The notes under the pieces: generated by a model | Database searches by the model: none | The model's input: only the letters and a program-made list of their open reading frames with translations | Told to the model about the DNA's origin: nothing | From: Corynebacterium jeikeium | GTDB taxonomy: Bacteria > Actinomycetota > Actinomycetes > Mycobacteriales > Mycobacteriaceae | DNA length: 64,000 nt | Direction of reading: 5' to 3' | Assembly (NCBI RefSeq): GCF_000738175.1 | Contig: NZ_JFCH01000011.1 | Span: 1-64,000 of the forward strand | Shown: positions 37,401 to 47,438 of the stretch, piece by piece | Position numbering within the stretch: position 1 is the first letter of the stretch | How the letters are laid out: each line of letters opens with the position of its first letter | Made by a program: the position numbers and the translations under genes

Positions 37401-39147
37401 CGCCCCCTTCTTGTTCTTGGGTAGTGACGCCCTCAGCTCCCACCGCCAAAGGCAGCGGCGAGGTCTTTACGGTGCGCCCCTGTTCCAGTGGGAGGGTCAG
37501 CCGGAAACAGGCGCCCACGCCGGGCTCGCCGATGGCTTCGAGGCGCCCGCCGTGGAGGTTGGCATCCTCCTTGGCGATGGCCAGACCCAAGCCGGTGCCG
37601 CCCGTGCGACGCTCGCGTGAGGGGTCGGAGCGCCAAAAGCGGTTGAAGACCATCTCCTCCTCGCCCGGCTTCAGTCCCACTCCGTGGTCGGTGACAGCGA
37701 TTGCCAGTTCGTGCTCCCCGACGGCCATCTTCACCTCGATCGGATTGCCTTCCGAGTGGTCGACGGCGTTGGCCAAGAGGTTACGCAGAATGCGTTCCAC
37801 GCGGCGCGAGTCCACGGCGACGACCACGGGGTCTTCCGGCAGGTCCACATTGAACTCGGTGCCAACCTCCTCGGCGATGGTGCGCACCTGTTGCAGGGCG
37901 GAGCGCACCACGCCGCGCACGTCGACCTTCTCTGCGGATAGGTTCGCCACGCCCGCGTCGTGCCGGGAGATCTCCAGCAAGTCGCCCAGGAGGGTCTCGA
38001 AGCGGTCGAGCTCCTTCGTCATCAGGTGAGACGCACGGGCGGTCAGAGGGTCGAGCTCGTCGGCGTTGTCCTCGATCATGTCCGCCGCCATGCGCACCGT
38101 CGTCAGCGGGGTACGTAGCTCGTGGGAAACGTCGGACGTGAACTGGCGTTGCAGCGAGCCGAACTCCTCCAGGTTGCGAATCTGGGTGGAGAGCTTCTCC
38201 GCCATGTCGTTGAAGCTGTAGGCGAGCCTGGCGACTTCGTCTTGGCCGTCCACGACCATGCGCTCGTGCAGGTGGCCCGCCGCCAGCTTCTCTGCGATCT
38301 TCGAGGCCGCACGAACCGGGCCGATAATCTGCTGGGAGAACACCCAACCGATCACCAACAGCAGAATGATGAGGACGATCCCGCCGGCCATCAGCAGGCC
38401 GCGCATGAGGTTAAGAGTGGCCTCTTCAGAGGTCAGCGGCACCAGCAGGTATAGCTCGAGACCAGGGATGTCGGAATAGACGGGACTGCCGATGATGAGC
38501 GCCTTGTAGCTGCCGTTTTCCCCGTCTACGCGGGCGTACTGGTAGGCCACCTGCCCCTGGTGTACAAACTCGCGCAGGTTTTCGGGGATCTGGATGTTGT
38601 CCGGGATCCGCGTTTCCGCATCGCTCGCGTCGGAGGCGATGAGCACCGAGTCATACACCGGGACACTGGTCTCCTCCACCCCTGGCGAACGGTTCGTCAG
38701 CACCGCCCTGGCGGAGGTCAAGCGCACGGACACCGGGTTGGAGGAGTCGGTGGCGCTGATCTGCTCTTCCACCGCCGTGCGTGCCCTGTCCATGCTGTCC
38801 ACAGCTTCGGAGAACTTGGTGGCCAGCAGCTGCTGGCTCAGGAAGCCGACCAGCAGGAAACCAATGAGCAGGAATGCGAAAGTACTGGAGGCCACCACGC
38901 TGCCGATCACTCGCAGCTGGATTGACTGGTGCCAGCGCAGCCTTATCGAGTTGATAAGCCGCCGCCAGGTATCCCGCGGCCGGCGGAAGAAGTCGCGCAG
39001 CACGGACCAGAACGTCGCACCCGCGGCCAGCGTCTTCCCCTGAACTTTCTGCGGGAAACCCGGAGCCTTCAGTTGCGCTTGGCGGGCCGGTCTGCGCTTC
39101 TTGAGCCGTGCCTTCCGAGCTTGTTCCTTCGCTTGTTCCTGCTCCAC
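37390..39147 (-). CDS. mtrB: Sensor histidine kinase MtrB
   Basis: Protein of 585 residues. A basic, Lys/Arg/Gln-rich cytoplasmic N-terminus of about 80 residues precedes the first membrane helix (about 82-105). An outer sensor region, second helix (about 255-275), HAMP domain, H-box DVSHELRTPLTTVRM, and ATPase motifs (NLLANAVDH, DHGVGLK, GTGLGLAIAKE) follow. It phosphorylates MtrA and controls wall and osmotic genes. The C-terminal tail after the ATPase is long and acidic. Confidence 0.95.
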   Translation of the reverse strand: MEQEQAKEQARKARLKKRRPARQAQLKAPGFPQKVQGKTLAAGATFWSVLRDFFRRPRDTWRRLINSIRLRWHQSIQLRVIGSVVASSTFAFLLIGFLLVGFLSQQLLATKFSEAVDSMDRARTAVEEQISATDSSNPVSVRLTSARAVLTNRSPGVEETSVPVYDSVLIASDASDAETRIPDNIQIPENLREFVHQGQVAYQYARVDGENGSYKALIIGSPVYSDIPGLELYLLVPLTSEEATLNLMRGLLMAGGIVLIILLLVIGWVFSQQIIGPVRAASKIAEKLAAGHLHERMVVDGQDEVARLAYSFNDMAEKLSTQIRNLEEFGSLQRQFTSDVSHELRTPLTTVRMAADMIEDNADELDPLTARASHLMTKELDRFETLLGDLLEISRHDAGVANLSAEKVDVRGVVRSALQQVRTIAEEVGTEFNVDLPEDPVVVAVDSRRVERILRNLLANAVDHSEGNPIEVKMAVGEHELAIAVTDHGVGLKPGEEEMVFNRFWRSDPSRERRTGGTGLGLAIAKEDANLHGGRLEAIGEPGVGACFRLTLPLEQGRTVKTSPLPLAVGAEGVTTQEQEGGDDE

Positions 39148-39153
39148 GAGAAC

Positions 39154-39840
39154 CTATTCGCCGGTCTTGTAGCCGATCCCGCGGACGGTCTGGATGATCT
39201 TCGGATCATCCGGGTCCTTCTCCACCTTGGAGCGCAGGCGCTGAATGTGGACGTTCACCAGGCGGGTATCGCTGGACTTGCGGTAGCCCCACACTTGCTC
39301 CAGCAACTCCTCGCGGGAGAACACCTGGCGCGGGCGGGAGGCCAGCGTGACCAGCAGGTCAAACTCGATCGGGGTCAGCGCGATCTCCTGGCCATCGCGG
39401 ATCACTTGGTGGCCGGGCACGTCGATCTTCAGGTCTGCCACCTCGATCGTTTCCGCAGGAGCCTCCTCGGGGGTGCGGCGCAGGCGAGCCCGCACGCGCG
39501 CCACCAGCTCCTTCGGCTTAAACGGCTTGTGCACGTAGTCGTCGGCGCCGGATTCCAGACCCAGCACCACGTCCACGGTGTCGGTGCGCGCCGTCAGCAT
39601 GACGATCGGCACCGTGGAGGTTTCGCGGATCGCCTTGCACACGTCAATGCCGTTCATGCCGGGCAGCATGACGTCCAGCAGGATGAGATCCGGGTTGTGT
39701 TCCTCCGCGGCCTTCACGGCTTCTACGCCATCGCCCACTACTACGGTGCGAAAGCCCTCGCCCTGCAGAACGATGGTGAGCATTTCCGCGATAGCCGGGT
39801 CGTCATCGACCACCAGAATCTTCGTTTCCACGGTTGTCAT
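39154..39840 (-). CDS. mtrA: Response regulator MtrA
   Basis: Protein of 228 residues, OmpR/PhoB type: receiver (ILVVDDDPAIAEM; phosphorylated Asp in LILLDVMLPGMNG) and a C-terminal winged helix (about 130-225, with TPIEFDLLVTLASRPRQVFSREELLEQVWGY and RLVNVHIQRLRSKVE). It controls cell-wall, osmotic and division genes and is essential in M. tuberculosis. The start overlaps the tmk stop by four bases. Confidence 0.97.
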   Translation of the reverse strand: MTTVETKILVVDDDPAIAEMLTIVLQGEGFRTVVVGDGVEAVKAAEEHNPDLILLDVMLPGMNGIDVCKAIRETSTVPIVMLTARTDTVDVVLGLESGADDYVHKPFKPKELVARVRARLRRTPEEAPAETIEVADLKIDVPGHQVIRDGQEIALTPIEFDLLVTLASRPRQVFSREELLEQVWGYRKSSDTRLVNVHIQRLRSKVEKDPDDPKIIQTVRGIGYKTGE

Positions 39841-40487
39841 CCTCTCATTTCTTCCAGCAGGTCCGCGACCTTTGCCGCGCGGGCCTCATAGTCATCTCCA
39901 GTGCTGTCGACCGTCACCCATGGGCTCAGCCACTGCTGCTCCGCCAGCGCCCGGTAGGCACGGACGGTGCGTTCCTGCAGGCTGCTGTCCCGTTCGTAAG
40001 CATCCCGTGCCCGCGACTGATCCTGGGCTTCCCGGGACTCGGCGCGCTGCCCGGCCACCTTCGCCTCGACGTCCACCAAGATCTGTAGGTCGGGCGCCGG
40101 GATTCCCAGCTTCTCCTGCTCCAGTTGGGTAACCCACTGGCCGACCTCGGCCACGTCGCCGTCGACTCGCGCGGCGGAATAGGCCACGTTGGAGGCGGTG
40201 TAGCGGTCGATCAGGATCACGTAACCATCTGCGTCGAAGTCCGCCAGTTCCGCCCCAATCTCGGCGCGATCGAGGGCGAACAGGGTGGCCATGCCGTGCA
40301 CGGAATCGATCAGATCCCCCAGGTTCTCGTGCAGCGCCTCTCGCGCCAACATCGCCGGGTGGGATTCCTCGTAACGCGGGAACGCGACGCGCGCCACCGG
40401 CACCTCGCGTTCCACCAACTCCTTTTCTACTGCCGTGACCAGCGTATTCTTCCCTGCGCCATCGACCCCTTCAAAGCTAACGATCAT
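39837..40487 (-). CDS. tmk: Thymidylate kinase
   Basis: Protein of 216 residues converting dTMP to dTDP. P-loop FEGVDGAGKNTL at the N-terminus, DRYTASNVAY, and an Arg-bearing lid region. The P-loop has Asn where many enzymes have Ser/Thr after Lys (GKNT), as in actinobacterial Tmk. It lies 2 bp after sahH and overlaps mtrA. The sahH-tmk-mtrA-mtrB-lpqB series matches M. tuberculosis. Confidence 0.93.
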   Translation of the reverse strand: MIVSFEGVDGAGKNTLVTAVEKELVEREVPVARVAFPRYEESHPAMLAREALHENLGDLIDSVHGMATLFALDRAEIGAELADFDADGYVILIDRYTASNVAYSAARVDGDVAEVGQWVTQLEQEKLGIPAPDLQILVDVEAKVAGQRAESREAQDQSRARDAYERDSSLQERTVRAYRALAEQQWLSPWVTVDSTGDDYEARAAKVADLLEEMRG

Positions 40488-40489
40488 AT

Positions 40490-41929
<1,440 letters not shown>

Positions 41930-42007
41930 GGGTGGGGTGACTCCTCGGTAAATTCTCACGGTATAGCTTTCAGACAGTCTACTATCTCGCGTTCTGGTGC
42001 TTGCGTA

Positions 42008-42388
42008 CTAGCTCAAGGCCTCGACAAAGGTTTCCAGCCCCTCGGCTTCCAGGTCTTCCTCGCCCTCGCGCCGTTCCATTTCCCCGTCCAGCAGCTGCAG
42101 CGAAACTTCCTGCAGGTTGGTCGGGCATTCGCCAATGTGGGCGCGGATAAAGGGGTGTTCGTCAGCCACAGTCGCCGTGCTGAAGGGCGCACCACCCCAG
42201 ATGGCTGTGACCGTGGCAGCGCACAGGCCGATGGAGTAGTCCACCGAACCGGATTGTTCCTCACGCAAAGCCAGGTTCACGGCGTCCACGAGAGCCCCAG
42301 CCAACTCGGGGCCGTCCAGGTCGGCCAGTTCGTCCAGGAAGTCCACGTTGTCTTCCTGCGAGAAGATGAATTCGTCCCAGTTACTCAT
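42008..42388 (-). CDS. DUF4259 family protein
   Basis: Acidic protein of 126 residues (MSNWDEFIFSQEDNVDFLDEL). Homologues are scattered in actinobacteria and have no known activity. The ATG is preceded by AAAGGG. It lies 78 bp before sahH on the same strand. I see no membrane or catalytic feature. Confidence 0.72.
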   Translation of the reverse strand: MSNWDEFIFSQEDNVDFLDELADLDGPELAGALVDAVNLALREEQSGSVDYSIGLCAATVTAIWGGAPFSTATVADEHPFIRAHIGECPTNLQEVSLQLLDGEMERREGEEDLEAEGLETFVEALS

Positions 42389-42507
42389 GGTGCTGCCCTT
42401 TCTGTCGCTCAATTACCGACTGTAGCGCGTTTACACGCCCAATAACTCTGGTCAAAGCCGTGTATCCCTGCTAGGCTCTGTGATGCCTTAACCAAATTGT
42501 GATCTTT

Positions 42508-42551
42508 ACCGAACAAACACCGAACAAACACCGAAAAGACACCGAAAAGAC
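42508..42551. repeat. Four 11-bp tandem repeats before a surface-protein gene
   Basis: The array is ACCGAACAAAC twice, then ACCGAAAAGAC twice, with no bases between units. It ends nine bases before a very strong ribosome site (AAGGAGGTGA). Its 11-bp period is close to one DNA helical turn, so copies face the same side of the helix. It could be a regulator array, an unstable slippage tract, or an mRNA leader element. Confidence 0.85.
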
Positions 42552-42575
42552 TCTGCCGACAAGGAGGTGAGCCAG

Positions 42576-43373
42576 ATGGCCACAGAAGACAATGGCACCA
42601 AGGAAGCCGAAGAGAAGGGCACCGCCGTCATCTACGAAACCGGTGAGCAGCACTCCCCGGTTCCCCGCGCCATCAGTGGCATCGCCATCGTCGGCTTAGT
42701 CCTGGCCGGCATCATCGGCGTCTGGACCTGGCAGTCGGGTTCGGAGGCCACCTCCCCGAACCGCAATACGGCAGAGGAGTCGACCGTCGCCATCAGCACG
42801 GGAGCGGCCTCCCAGGATCACGATGTGGTCTCCGATGAGCCGGCCTCGCCGCCGAATCCTCCCGCCTACTCCACTCGCGCCCCGCAGTCCGGGAACGGGT
42901 CGAGCTTCAGCAACGTCGCTCCGCTGGGTCAGGATCCCTACCTGCCACCCAACGCCTGGAACGGCCAGCAGAATAACGGCTTACAGCCGTCCGAGACCAT
43001 CGTCGCGGAAGGCCTGGAGTCCCCCGGGCAGGCACAGCAGCCACAGCAGCCACAGGTTCCGCCCCAGTCCCCGTCGACCCAGCAGGCTCCACAGGTCTCG
43101 TCGGCTCTGCCGGGCGCGTCGCAGGCGGAACAGCCCGGCACAACTAAGCCCGGCCCCGTCACCGAGACCGGCAAGGCCACGGACGGCAGCGCCGAGATCC
43201 CATTCCCGACGGATGGCTTCCCTCTGGAGCCTTCCGACTCGACTAAGACCGCCGAGCCGCAGCGCGGGACTGACGAGGCCGAGGATCCAAAGAAACCTAA
43301 CAGCGGCGAGGCCTCAGACGGCCCCACCGACACCACGGCCGGACCGAAGCCTAAGCCCCGGGACGAGCGATAA
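42576..43373 (+). CDS. Pro/Gln/Ser-rich membrane-anchored protein, unknown
   Basis: Protein of 265 residues: a short acidic cytoplasmic N-terminus, one membrane helix (about 32-52, AISGIAIVGLVLAGIIGVWTW), and a long, disordered outer part rich in Pro, Gln, Ser and acidic residues (for example QAQQPQQPQVPPQSPSTQQ). It looks like a wall-spanning surface protein. Start at 42576 has the site AAGGAGGTGA. An in-frame GTG nine bases earlier lies within that site and is rejected. It overlaps the convergent manA by 23 bases. Function unknown. Confidence 0.78.
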   Translation: MATEDNGTKEAEEKGTAVIYETGEQHSPVPRAISGIAIVGLVLAGIIGVWTWQSGSEATSPNRNTAEESTVAISTGAASQDHDVVSDEPASPPNPPAYSTRAPQSGNGSSFSNVAPLGQDPYLPPNAWNGQQNNGLQPSETIVAEGLESPGQAQQPQQPQVPPQSPSTQQAPQVSSALPGASQAEQPGTTKPGPVTETGKATDGSAEIPFPTDGFPLEPSDSTKTAEPQRGTDEAEDPKKPNSGEASDGPTDTTAGPKPKPRDER

Positions 43374-44433
43374 AGGCCTTCCCGCTCACACGCGCTTCCT
43401 CGCCTGCGGGCACCCACGCGGCGGAGCCGCTGTCCAGGTGCAGCTCCCCGCACTCCACGGTTCCCCCGACAGCCAGAACGATCGCCGGTCCGGCGGCCTC
43501 GGCCTCTCCGTCTACTCTGCACAGGCTGAACTCCTCCGCCGGAGTGTGGTACACCCCTTCCGCATCGGCCTGCAGCCGCGGATCCGCGAGTTCCTCCCAA
43601 CGCACCACGCTCAGTAGTTCTTCGACGTCGATGTGCTTCGGAGTCAAGCCACAGCGCAGCACGTTGTCCGAGTTCGCCATGATCTCCACTCCGGTGCCGC
43701 GCACGTAGGCGTGCAGCTGTCCCGCATCCAGGTATAGCGCTTCGCCTTCCTGCAGCACCACGCGGTTCAGTAGCAGCGCGAACAGCACGCCTCGGTCGTT
43801 CGGGTACTGCTGCTCCAGGCGCACCACCAGGTCCGCCACCTCGCCCATCCAATCGTCCGCGTGGGCCACAAGCTCCCGGCAGCGCCGCGTGAGGGCGTCA
43901 ATAATCTCCGGAAGATCCCCCTCCGGCATGTGCAGCGCGCGCTCGACCGCACCGCGCAGATCGCCGCGCAGGAAATCCAGCTCGGGGAGGGCCAGCCTAT
44001 CCAGCAGCTCGGCGGTGCGGGTAACCGGTCGGAAGCCCGCCATCGCCTCGAACTCGCCCAGAGCCACCAGCAGCTCGGGCTTGTGGTTGTCGTCCTTGTA
44101 GTTGCGCTCGAAGGCGTCACGGGCGATCCCCGCGGCCTCATCGGCGGCGAATCCCGCCTCGGCCTGCGCCTTCGTCGGATGCACCTGGATGCTCAGCGCG
44201 CGTTCGGCGGCCAGCAGCTTCAGCAGAAACGGCAGGCTCTTGCGTCCCTGCCCCAGCTGCCCTTCGGGGTCGGCGGTAATTAGGTCCAGCAGCTCCCCGG
44301 GAGCGCCCGGGTGCGCGCCGAACCACAGCTCGGCCTCCGGCTTTTCGCTGGGTGTGGGCCGCCCCTGCAGCTTCGCCAGCGCTTCGTGCGAGCCCCAGGC
44401 GTAGTTCTGGACAACACCTTCGATGCGGCGCAT
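43351..44433 (-). CDS. manA: Mannose-6-phosphate isomerase, class I
   Basis: Protein of 360 residues converting fructose-6-phosphate to mannose-6-phosphate. N-terminal NYAWGS, KPEAELWFGAHPGAP, the zinc-ligand region IQVHPTKAQAEAGF, then DNHKPELLVAL and the later LDAGQLHAYVRGTGVEIMANSDNVLR. It feeds GDP-mannose for lipoglycans. Lies nine bases after manB in a leftward series. Confidence 0.94.
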   Translation of the reverse strand: MRRIEGVVQNYAWGSHEALAKLQGRPTPSEKPEAELWFGAHPGAPGELLDLITADPEGQLGQGRKSLPFLLKLLAAERALSIQVHPTKAQAEAGFAADEAAGIARDAFERNYKDDNHKPELLVALGEFEAMAGFRPVTRTAELLDRLALPELDFLRGDLRGAVERALHMPEGDLPEIIDALTRRCRELVAHADDWMGEVADLVVRLEQQYPNDRGVLFALLLNRVVLQEGEALYLDAGQLHAYVRGTGVEIMANSDNVLRCGLTPKHIDVEELLSVVRWEELADPRLQADAEGVYHTPAEEFSLCRVDGEAEAAGPAIVLAVGGTVECGELHLDSGSAAWVPAGEEARVSGKAFIARPGA

Positions 44434-44442
44434 ATGTGCCTC

Positions 44443-45819
44443 CTAAGCCCGGATCACGGCGAGAGCTTCGTCGACGATGGCCTGCACTCCTTCGTCGTCG
44501 CGCGCCTCGACGTTGAGGCGCAGCAGCGGTTCGGTGTTTGACGCCCTCACGTTCAACCACGAGCCGTCCTGCAGCTCGATGGTCACGCCGTCCAGCCGGT
44601 CGACGGATGCGGTGCGGTCGGCGAAGGCCTCCACCACGGCCTCGGTGCGCCCCACCTGGTCGGCTACCTCGGAGTTGATTTCCCCGGAGGCACGGTAGGT
44701 CTCGTAGGCGCGCTTCAGTTCGGAGAGCGGCTTATCCTGCCCGCCAAGGGTAGCCAGCACGTGCAAGGCGGCCAGCATGCCGGAGTCCGCGTTGAAAAAG
44801 TCGCTGAAGTAGTAGTGGGCGGAGTGCTCGCCGCCGAAGACGGCGCCCTCCTTGGCCATCTGGGCCTTGATGAAGGAGTGGCCCACGCGGGTGCGCACCG
44901 GCTTGCCACCCTTGGCCTCCACCAGTTCACGTACGGACTTGGAGGTGATCAGGTTGTGGATGATCGTCGCGCCCGGCTGCTCGTCCAGGTAGCGCTCGGC
45001 GATCATGGCGCAGATGGTGGAGGGGGAAACGGCCTCGCCCAGCTCGTCCACGATGAAGCAGCGGTCCGCGTCGCCGTCGAAGGCGATGCCGAGGTCCGCA
45101 CCCTTGTCCACGGTGAACTTCTGCAGATCCACCAGGTTCTTCGGATCCAGCGGGTTGGCCTCGTGGTTCGGGAAGTTGCCGTCGAGCTCGAAGTAGAGGT
45201 CGAAGATCTCCAGCGAGTCCTGCTTCAGTACGGCGGGAACGGTCAGCCCGCCCATGCCGTTGCCCGCGTCCACCGCGACCTTCAGGGGGTGGATGTTCAG
45301 CGGCACCAGGTTGTTCAGGTATTCGGCGTAGCCTTCCAGCACGTCCTCGGTGGTGTTGGTGCCGGGCTCGCCGTCGTAGGTGGGGATGCCCTCGACCAGT
45401 TCGTTCGAGATGCGATCCAGGCCGGAATCCTGCCCCACCGGGCGGGCGCCGGCGCGGCAGAGCTTGATGCCGTTGTACTTCGCCGGGTTGTGGGACGCGG
45501 TGAACATGGCACCCGGGCATTCCTTCACGCCGCTGGCGTAGTACAGCTCGTCAGTGCTGGTGAGGCCCAGGGTGATGGTATCCAGCCCCTGCGCGTTCAC
45601 ACCTTCGGCGAAGGCGGCGGCCAGACTCGGGGAGCTATCGCGCATGTCGTGGCCGACGACGATCGTCTCCGCACCCTCCTCACGCATCAGGCAGGCGAAG
45701 GAAGCCGCCACGTCGCGCACGAACTCCTTGTTGAGGAATCCGGCGCCCTCGCCGACAACTCCACGGACGTCATAGGCCTTGATGGCCGCTGCTACGTCTT
45801 TGGGGGAATGGGTAGCCAT
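44443..45819 (-). CDS. manB: Phosphomannomutase/phosphoglucomutase
   Basis: Protein of 458 residues interconverting hexose-6- and hexose-1-phosphates. The phosphoserine loop TASHNPAKYNG, metal loop DGDADRCFIVDE, sugar loop GGEHSAHYYF and the C-terminal phosphate site RASNTEPLLRLNVEAR are all present. Its product supplies GDP-mannose synthesis for phosphatidylinositol mannosides and lipomannan. Same order as Rv3257c. Confidence 0.94.
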   Translation of the reverse strand: MATHSPKDVAAAIKAYDVRGVVGEGAGFLNKEFVRDVAASFACLMREEGAETIVVGHDMRDSSPSLAAAFAEGVNAQGLDTITLGLTSTDELYYASGVKECPGAMFTASHNPAKYNGIKLCRAGARPVGQDSGLDRISNELVEGIPTYDGEPGTNTTEDVLEGYAEYLNNLVPLNIHPLKVAVDAGNGMGGLTVPAVLKQDSLEIFDLYFELDGNFPNHEANPLDPKNLVDLQKFTVDKGADLGIAFDGDADRCFIVDELGEAVSPSTICAMIAERYLDEQPGATIIHNLITSKSVRELVEAKGGKPVRTRVGHSFIKAQMAKEGAVFGGEHSAHYYFSDFFNADSGMLAALHVLATLGGQDKPLSELKRAYETYRASGEINSEVADQVGRTEAVVEAFADRTASVDRLDGVTIELQDGSWLNVRASNTEPLLRLNVEARDDEGVQAIVDEALAVIRA

Positions 45820-45834
45820 GGGGGTTTCCTTTCG

Positions 45835-46254
45835 CTAGTGCTGGTCGCGGACCGCGCGCAGGTGGCGGCGCGGCGTGGACCGGGGCAGGTTCTTCATGGA
45901 GGGATGGTGCGGCGTGGCTTCGGGGATCTCCGAGCGGCGGTAGAGCCGAGGGGCCGGTTGCGCCTCCGTCTGCTTCTCGTGCTCTGCGGCCTGCTGCACA
46001 GCCTCGGCCAGCGCCATCAGGTCTTCTTCGTCAGCTTCGGCCGCCGCAGGCTCGTCGGCGAATTCCAGCCTCCAGCCCTGCGGGACGGTGGTGCGGCGGG
46101 CGTGGTTTTCGCACAGGTCCCACCGGTGAGGGTTTCCGCTAACGCTCAGCGGCCCCACGATGGCCAGCTGCTCTGCATAGTTGAACTCCAGCGTGGCAAC
46201 GGCGGGTTTGCCGCAGCCGGGGCGAGAGCATTGTCGGATAAAAGTCACGCGCAT
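45835..46254 (-). CDS. DUF3499 family protein
   Basis: Protein of 139 residues, Rv3258c-like. The N-terminus has a zinc-ribbon-like pattern (QCSRPGCGKPAVATL then LCENHARR), then a polar tail rich in acidic and Pro residues. Function unknown; always near manB in these genomes. The frame is open further upstream, but MRVTFIRQCSRPGC places the zinc ribbon at the start as in homologues. Divergent from the gene at 46331. Confidence 0.85.
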   Translation of the reverse strand: MRVTFIRQCSRPGCGKPAVATLEFNYAEQLAIVGPLSVSGNPHRWDLCENHARRTTVPQGWRLEFADEPAAAEADEEDLMALAEAVQQAAEHEKQTEAQPAPRLYRRSEIPEATPHHPSMKNLPRSTPRRHLRAVRDQH

Positions 46255-46299
46255 TAGTGTAGCCCTTTTCCCCTGGCTTTCGAGCGTGCCCTCGTGGCA

Positions 46300-46312
46300 T
46301 GTCGCCGCGACA
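46300..46312. promoter_or_regulatory. 13-bp palindrome between divergent genes
   Basis: TGTCGCCGCGACA, arms of six bases around one C, lies between the DUF3499 gene and the metallopeptidase-like gene. Candidate operator only. Confidence 0.35.
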
Positions 46313-46330
46313 CGGTTAAGATGTGTTCCT

Positions 46331-46783
46331 ATGAAGCAGGACGCGCGCATGAGGCAGGATCCCCGTGGCAGAGGCATCCGGGGAATTTTACTGCCGGAAG
46401 TGCCGCGGAATAAGTCGCGTTCGGAGCGCTTCGACGATGCGGTTCTGGATGCGTTCGAACCTATTTTGGAGCGTTTTGACGCCGAACTTTCCAGCCTCGA
46501 TATCGCCGTCGACGTCGTGCCACGCATGCGGCTGAGCACGGGTTACCGGCAGTGGCCGGAGGATGTGGTCGCCGATGGCCAGGTTCCGCTGGGCCGGCTG
46601 GTGACCGCCGGCGTGGACAACACCGGCGCCCCTACCCGCCCGCGCATCATTATTTTCCGCCGTCCGGTGGAGGCCCGCGCCGCTTCCGCGCGGGAGCTGC
46701 AGGACATCCTGCGGATGATCATTGTGCGCTTGGTGGCCTGCTACCTGAACGTCTCCCCCACTCAGATCGACCCCCGGCTTTAG
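46331..46783 (+). CDS. Metallopeptidase-family protein lacking the zinc motif
   Basis: Protein of 150 residues in the position of Rv3259 and of the PF06262 (Zincin_1) family. The C-terminal helix where family members have HExxH reads IIVRLVACYLNVSP: the two His and the Glu are replaced by Arg, Cys and Leu, while the surrounding hydrophobic pattern is kept. It cannot bind zinc in the usual way and may be a structural relative. Its stop abuts the whiB2 stop (convergent). Confidence 0.75.
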   Translation: MKQDARMRQDPRGRGIRGILLPEVPRNKSRSERFDDAVLDAFEPILERFDAELSSLDIAVDVVPRMRLSTGYRQWPEDVVADGQVPLGRLVTAGVDNTGAPTRPRIIIFRRPVEARAASARELQDILRMIIVRLVACYLNVSPTQIDPRL

Positions 46784-47074
46784 CTAGCCGATTCGCTTCT
46801 TCAGGCGGCGACGCTCACGCTCGGAGAGCCCACCCCAGATACCGAAGCGCTCGTCGTGCTCCAGTGCATATTCCAGGCACTCGTCGCGCACGCCGCAGGC
46901 TTGGCAGATGCGCTTGGCCTCGCGGGTGGAGCCACCCTTCTCCGGGAAGAACGCCTCCGGGTCGGTTTGCGCGCACAGCGCCTGCTCTTGCCAGTCCTGC
47001 TCCACAGCATCGAAAAGCAAGTCGAAATCCTGCGTCAGATCGAAGAGGTTCTTCTGGCGAGCTTCATTGTCCAT
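46784..47074 (-). CDS. whiB2: WhiB-family regulator (WhiB2/WhcD type)
   Basis: Protein of 96 residues from the ATG at 47074, which has AGGAGG five bases upstream. Cluster Cys at 34, 57, 60 and 66, GIWGG turn at 78-82, and a basic tail ERERRRLKKRIG. QALCAQTDPEAFFPEKGGSTREAKRIC is the WhiB2 signature. WhiB2/WhcD supports septum formation. Alternative in-frame starts at GTG 47149 (also with a good site) and ATG 47164 would add 25 to 30 residues. Confidence 0.93.
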   Translation of the reverse strand: MDNEARQKNLFDLTQDFDLLFDAVEQDWQEQALCAQTDPEAFFPEKGGSTREAKRICQACGVRDECLEYALEHDERFGIWGGLSERERRRLKKRIG

Positions 47075-47438
47075 GTTCGCCTCCTGCTCCACCGCCGAGG
47101 AACCGTCAGCAAAGTGGCCACGAAGGGCGGTGTCTACTGACTTGTCCACGGGGAGTCTCCTCATCTGATGCCTGTCTTTGTCGGTCTACTGAAGATTACA
47201 CACTGGTAATTACACCGCGTCAAGCTTTGGAAAATTCCCTCAAGTCACACCAGCCACATCAGTCACTAGGACCCCAATGGCCACACCCTCCTTAGAGAAT
47301 AGGCTCCCGCGCAACCACAATGTATACACGGAGCACTATCTAAAACCACAATATATAGACATTTTCCTGAACCTTTAGTTCAGGACACACTAGATGTAGT
47401 GAAATTTGTCTAAATTTTTCCTCGGAGGGCGAAAAACG
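47075..47438. other. AT-rich intergenic region before whiB2
   Basis: About 360 bp if the short whiB2 start is used. It contains direct repeats ATTACAC at 47195 and 47209 (14 bp apart) near the likely whiB2 promoter, an inverted repeat CCTGAAC/GTTCAGG at 47366-47384, and AT-rich sequence. The inverted repeat has no U-tract in either direction. No gene seen. Confidence 0.55.

Noticed and set aside
41930-42007. SAH riboswitch before sahH
   Set aside because: The leader is under 80 bp and shows no paired structure or conserved core.
42508-42551. Tandem repeats as a CRISPR array
   Set aside because: Units are 11 bp with no spacers and no cas genes are nearby.
42567-42575. GTG start nine bases before the surface-protein ATG
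   Set aside because: This GTG overlaps the AAGGAGGTGA ribosome site itself, so it cannot be the start served by that site.
44761-46257. Long open frame antisense to manB and the DUF3499 gene
   Set aside because: Shadow of two well-supported genes; composition rich in Val, Gly, His and Arg with no domain.
47366-47384. Inverted repeat CCTGAAC/GTTCAGG as a terminator for the nucleotidyltransferase gene
   Set aside because: No U-tract follows on either strand; kept only as part of the intergenic description.
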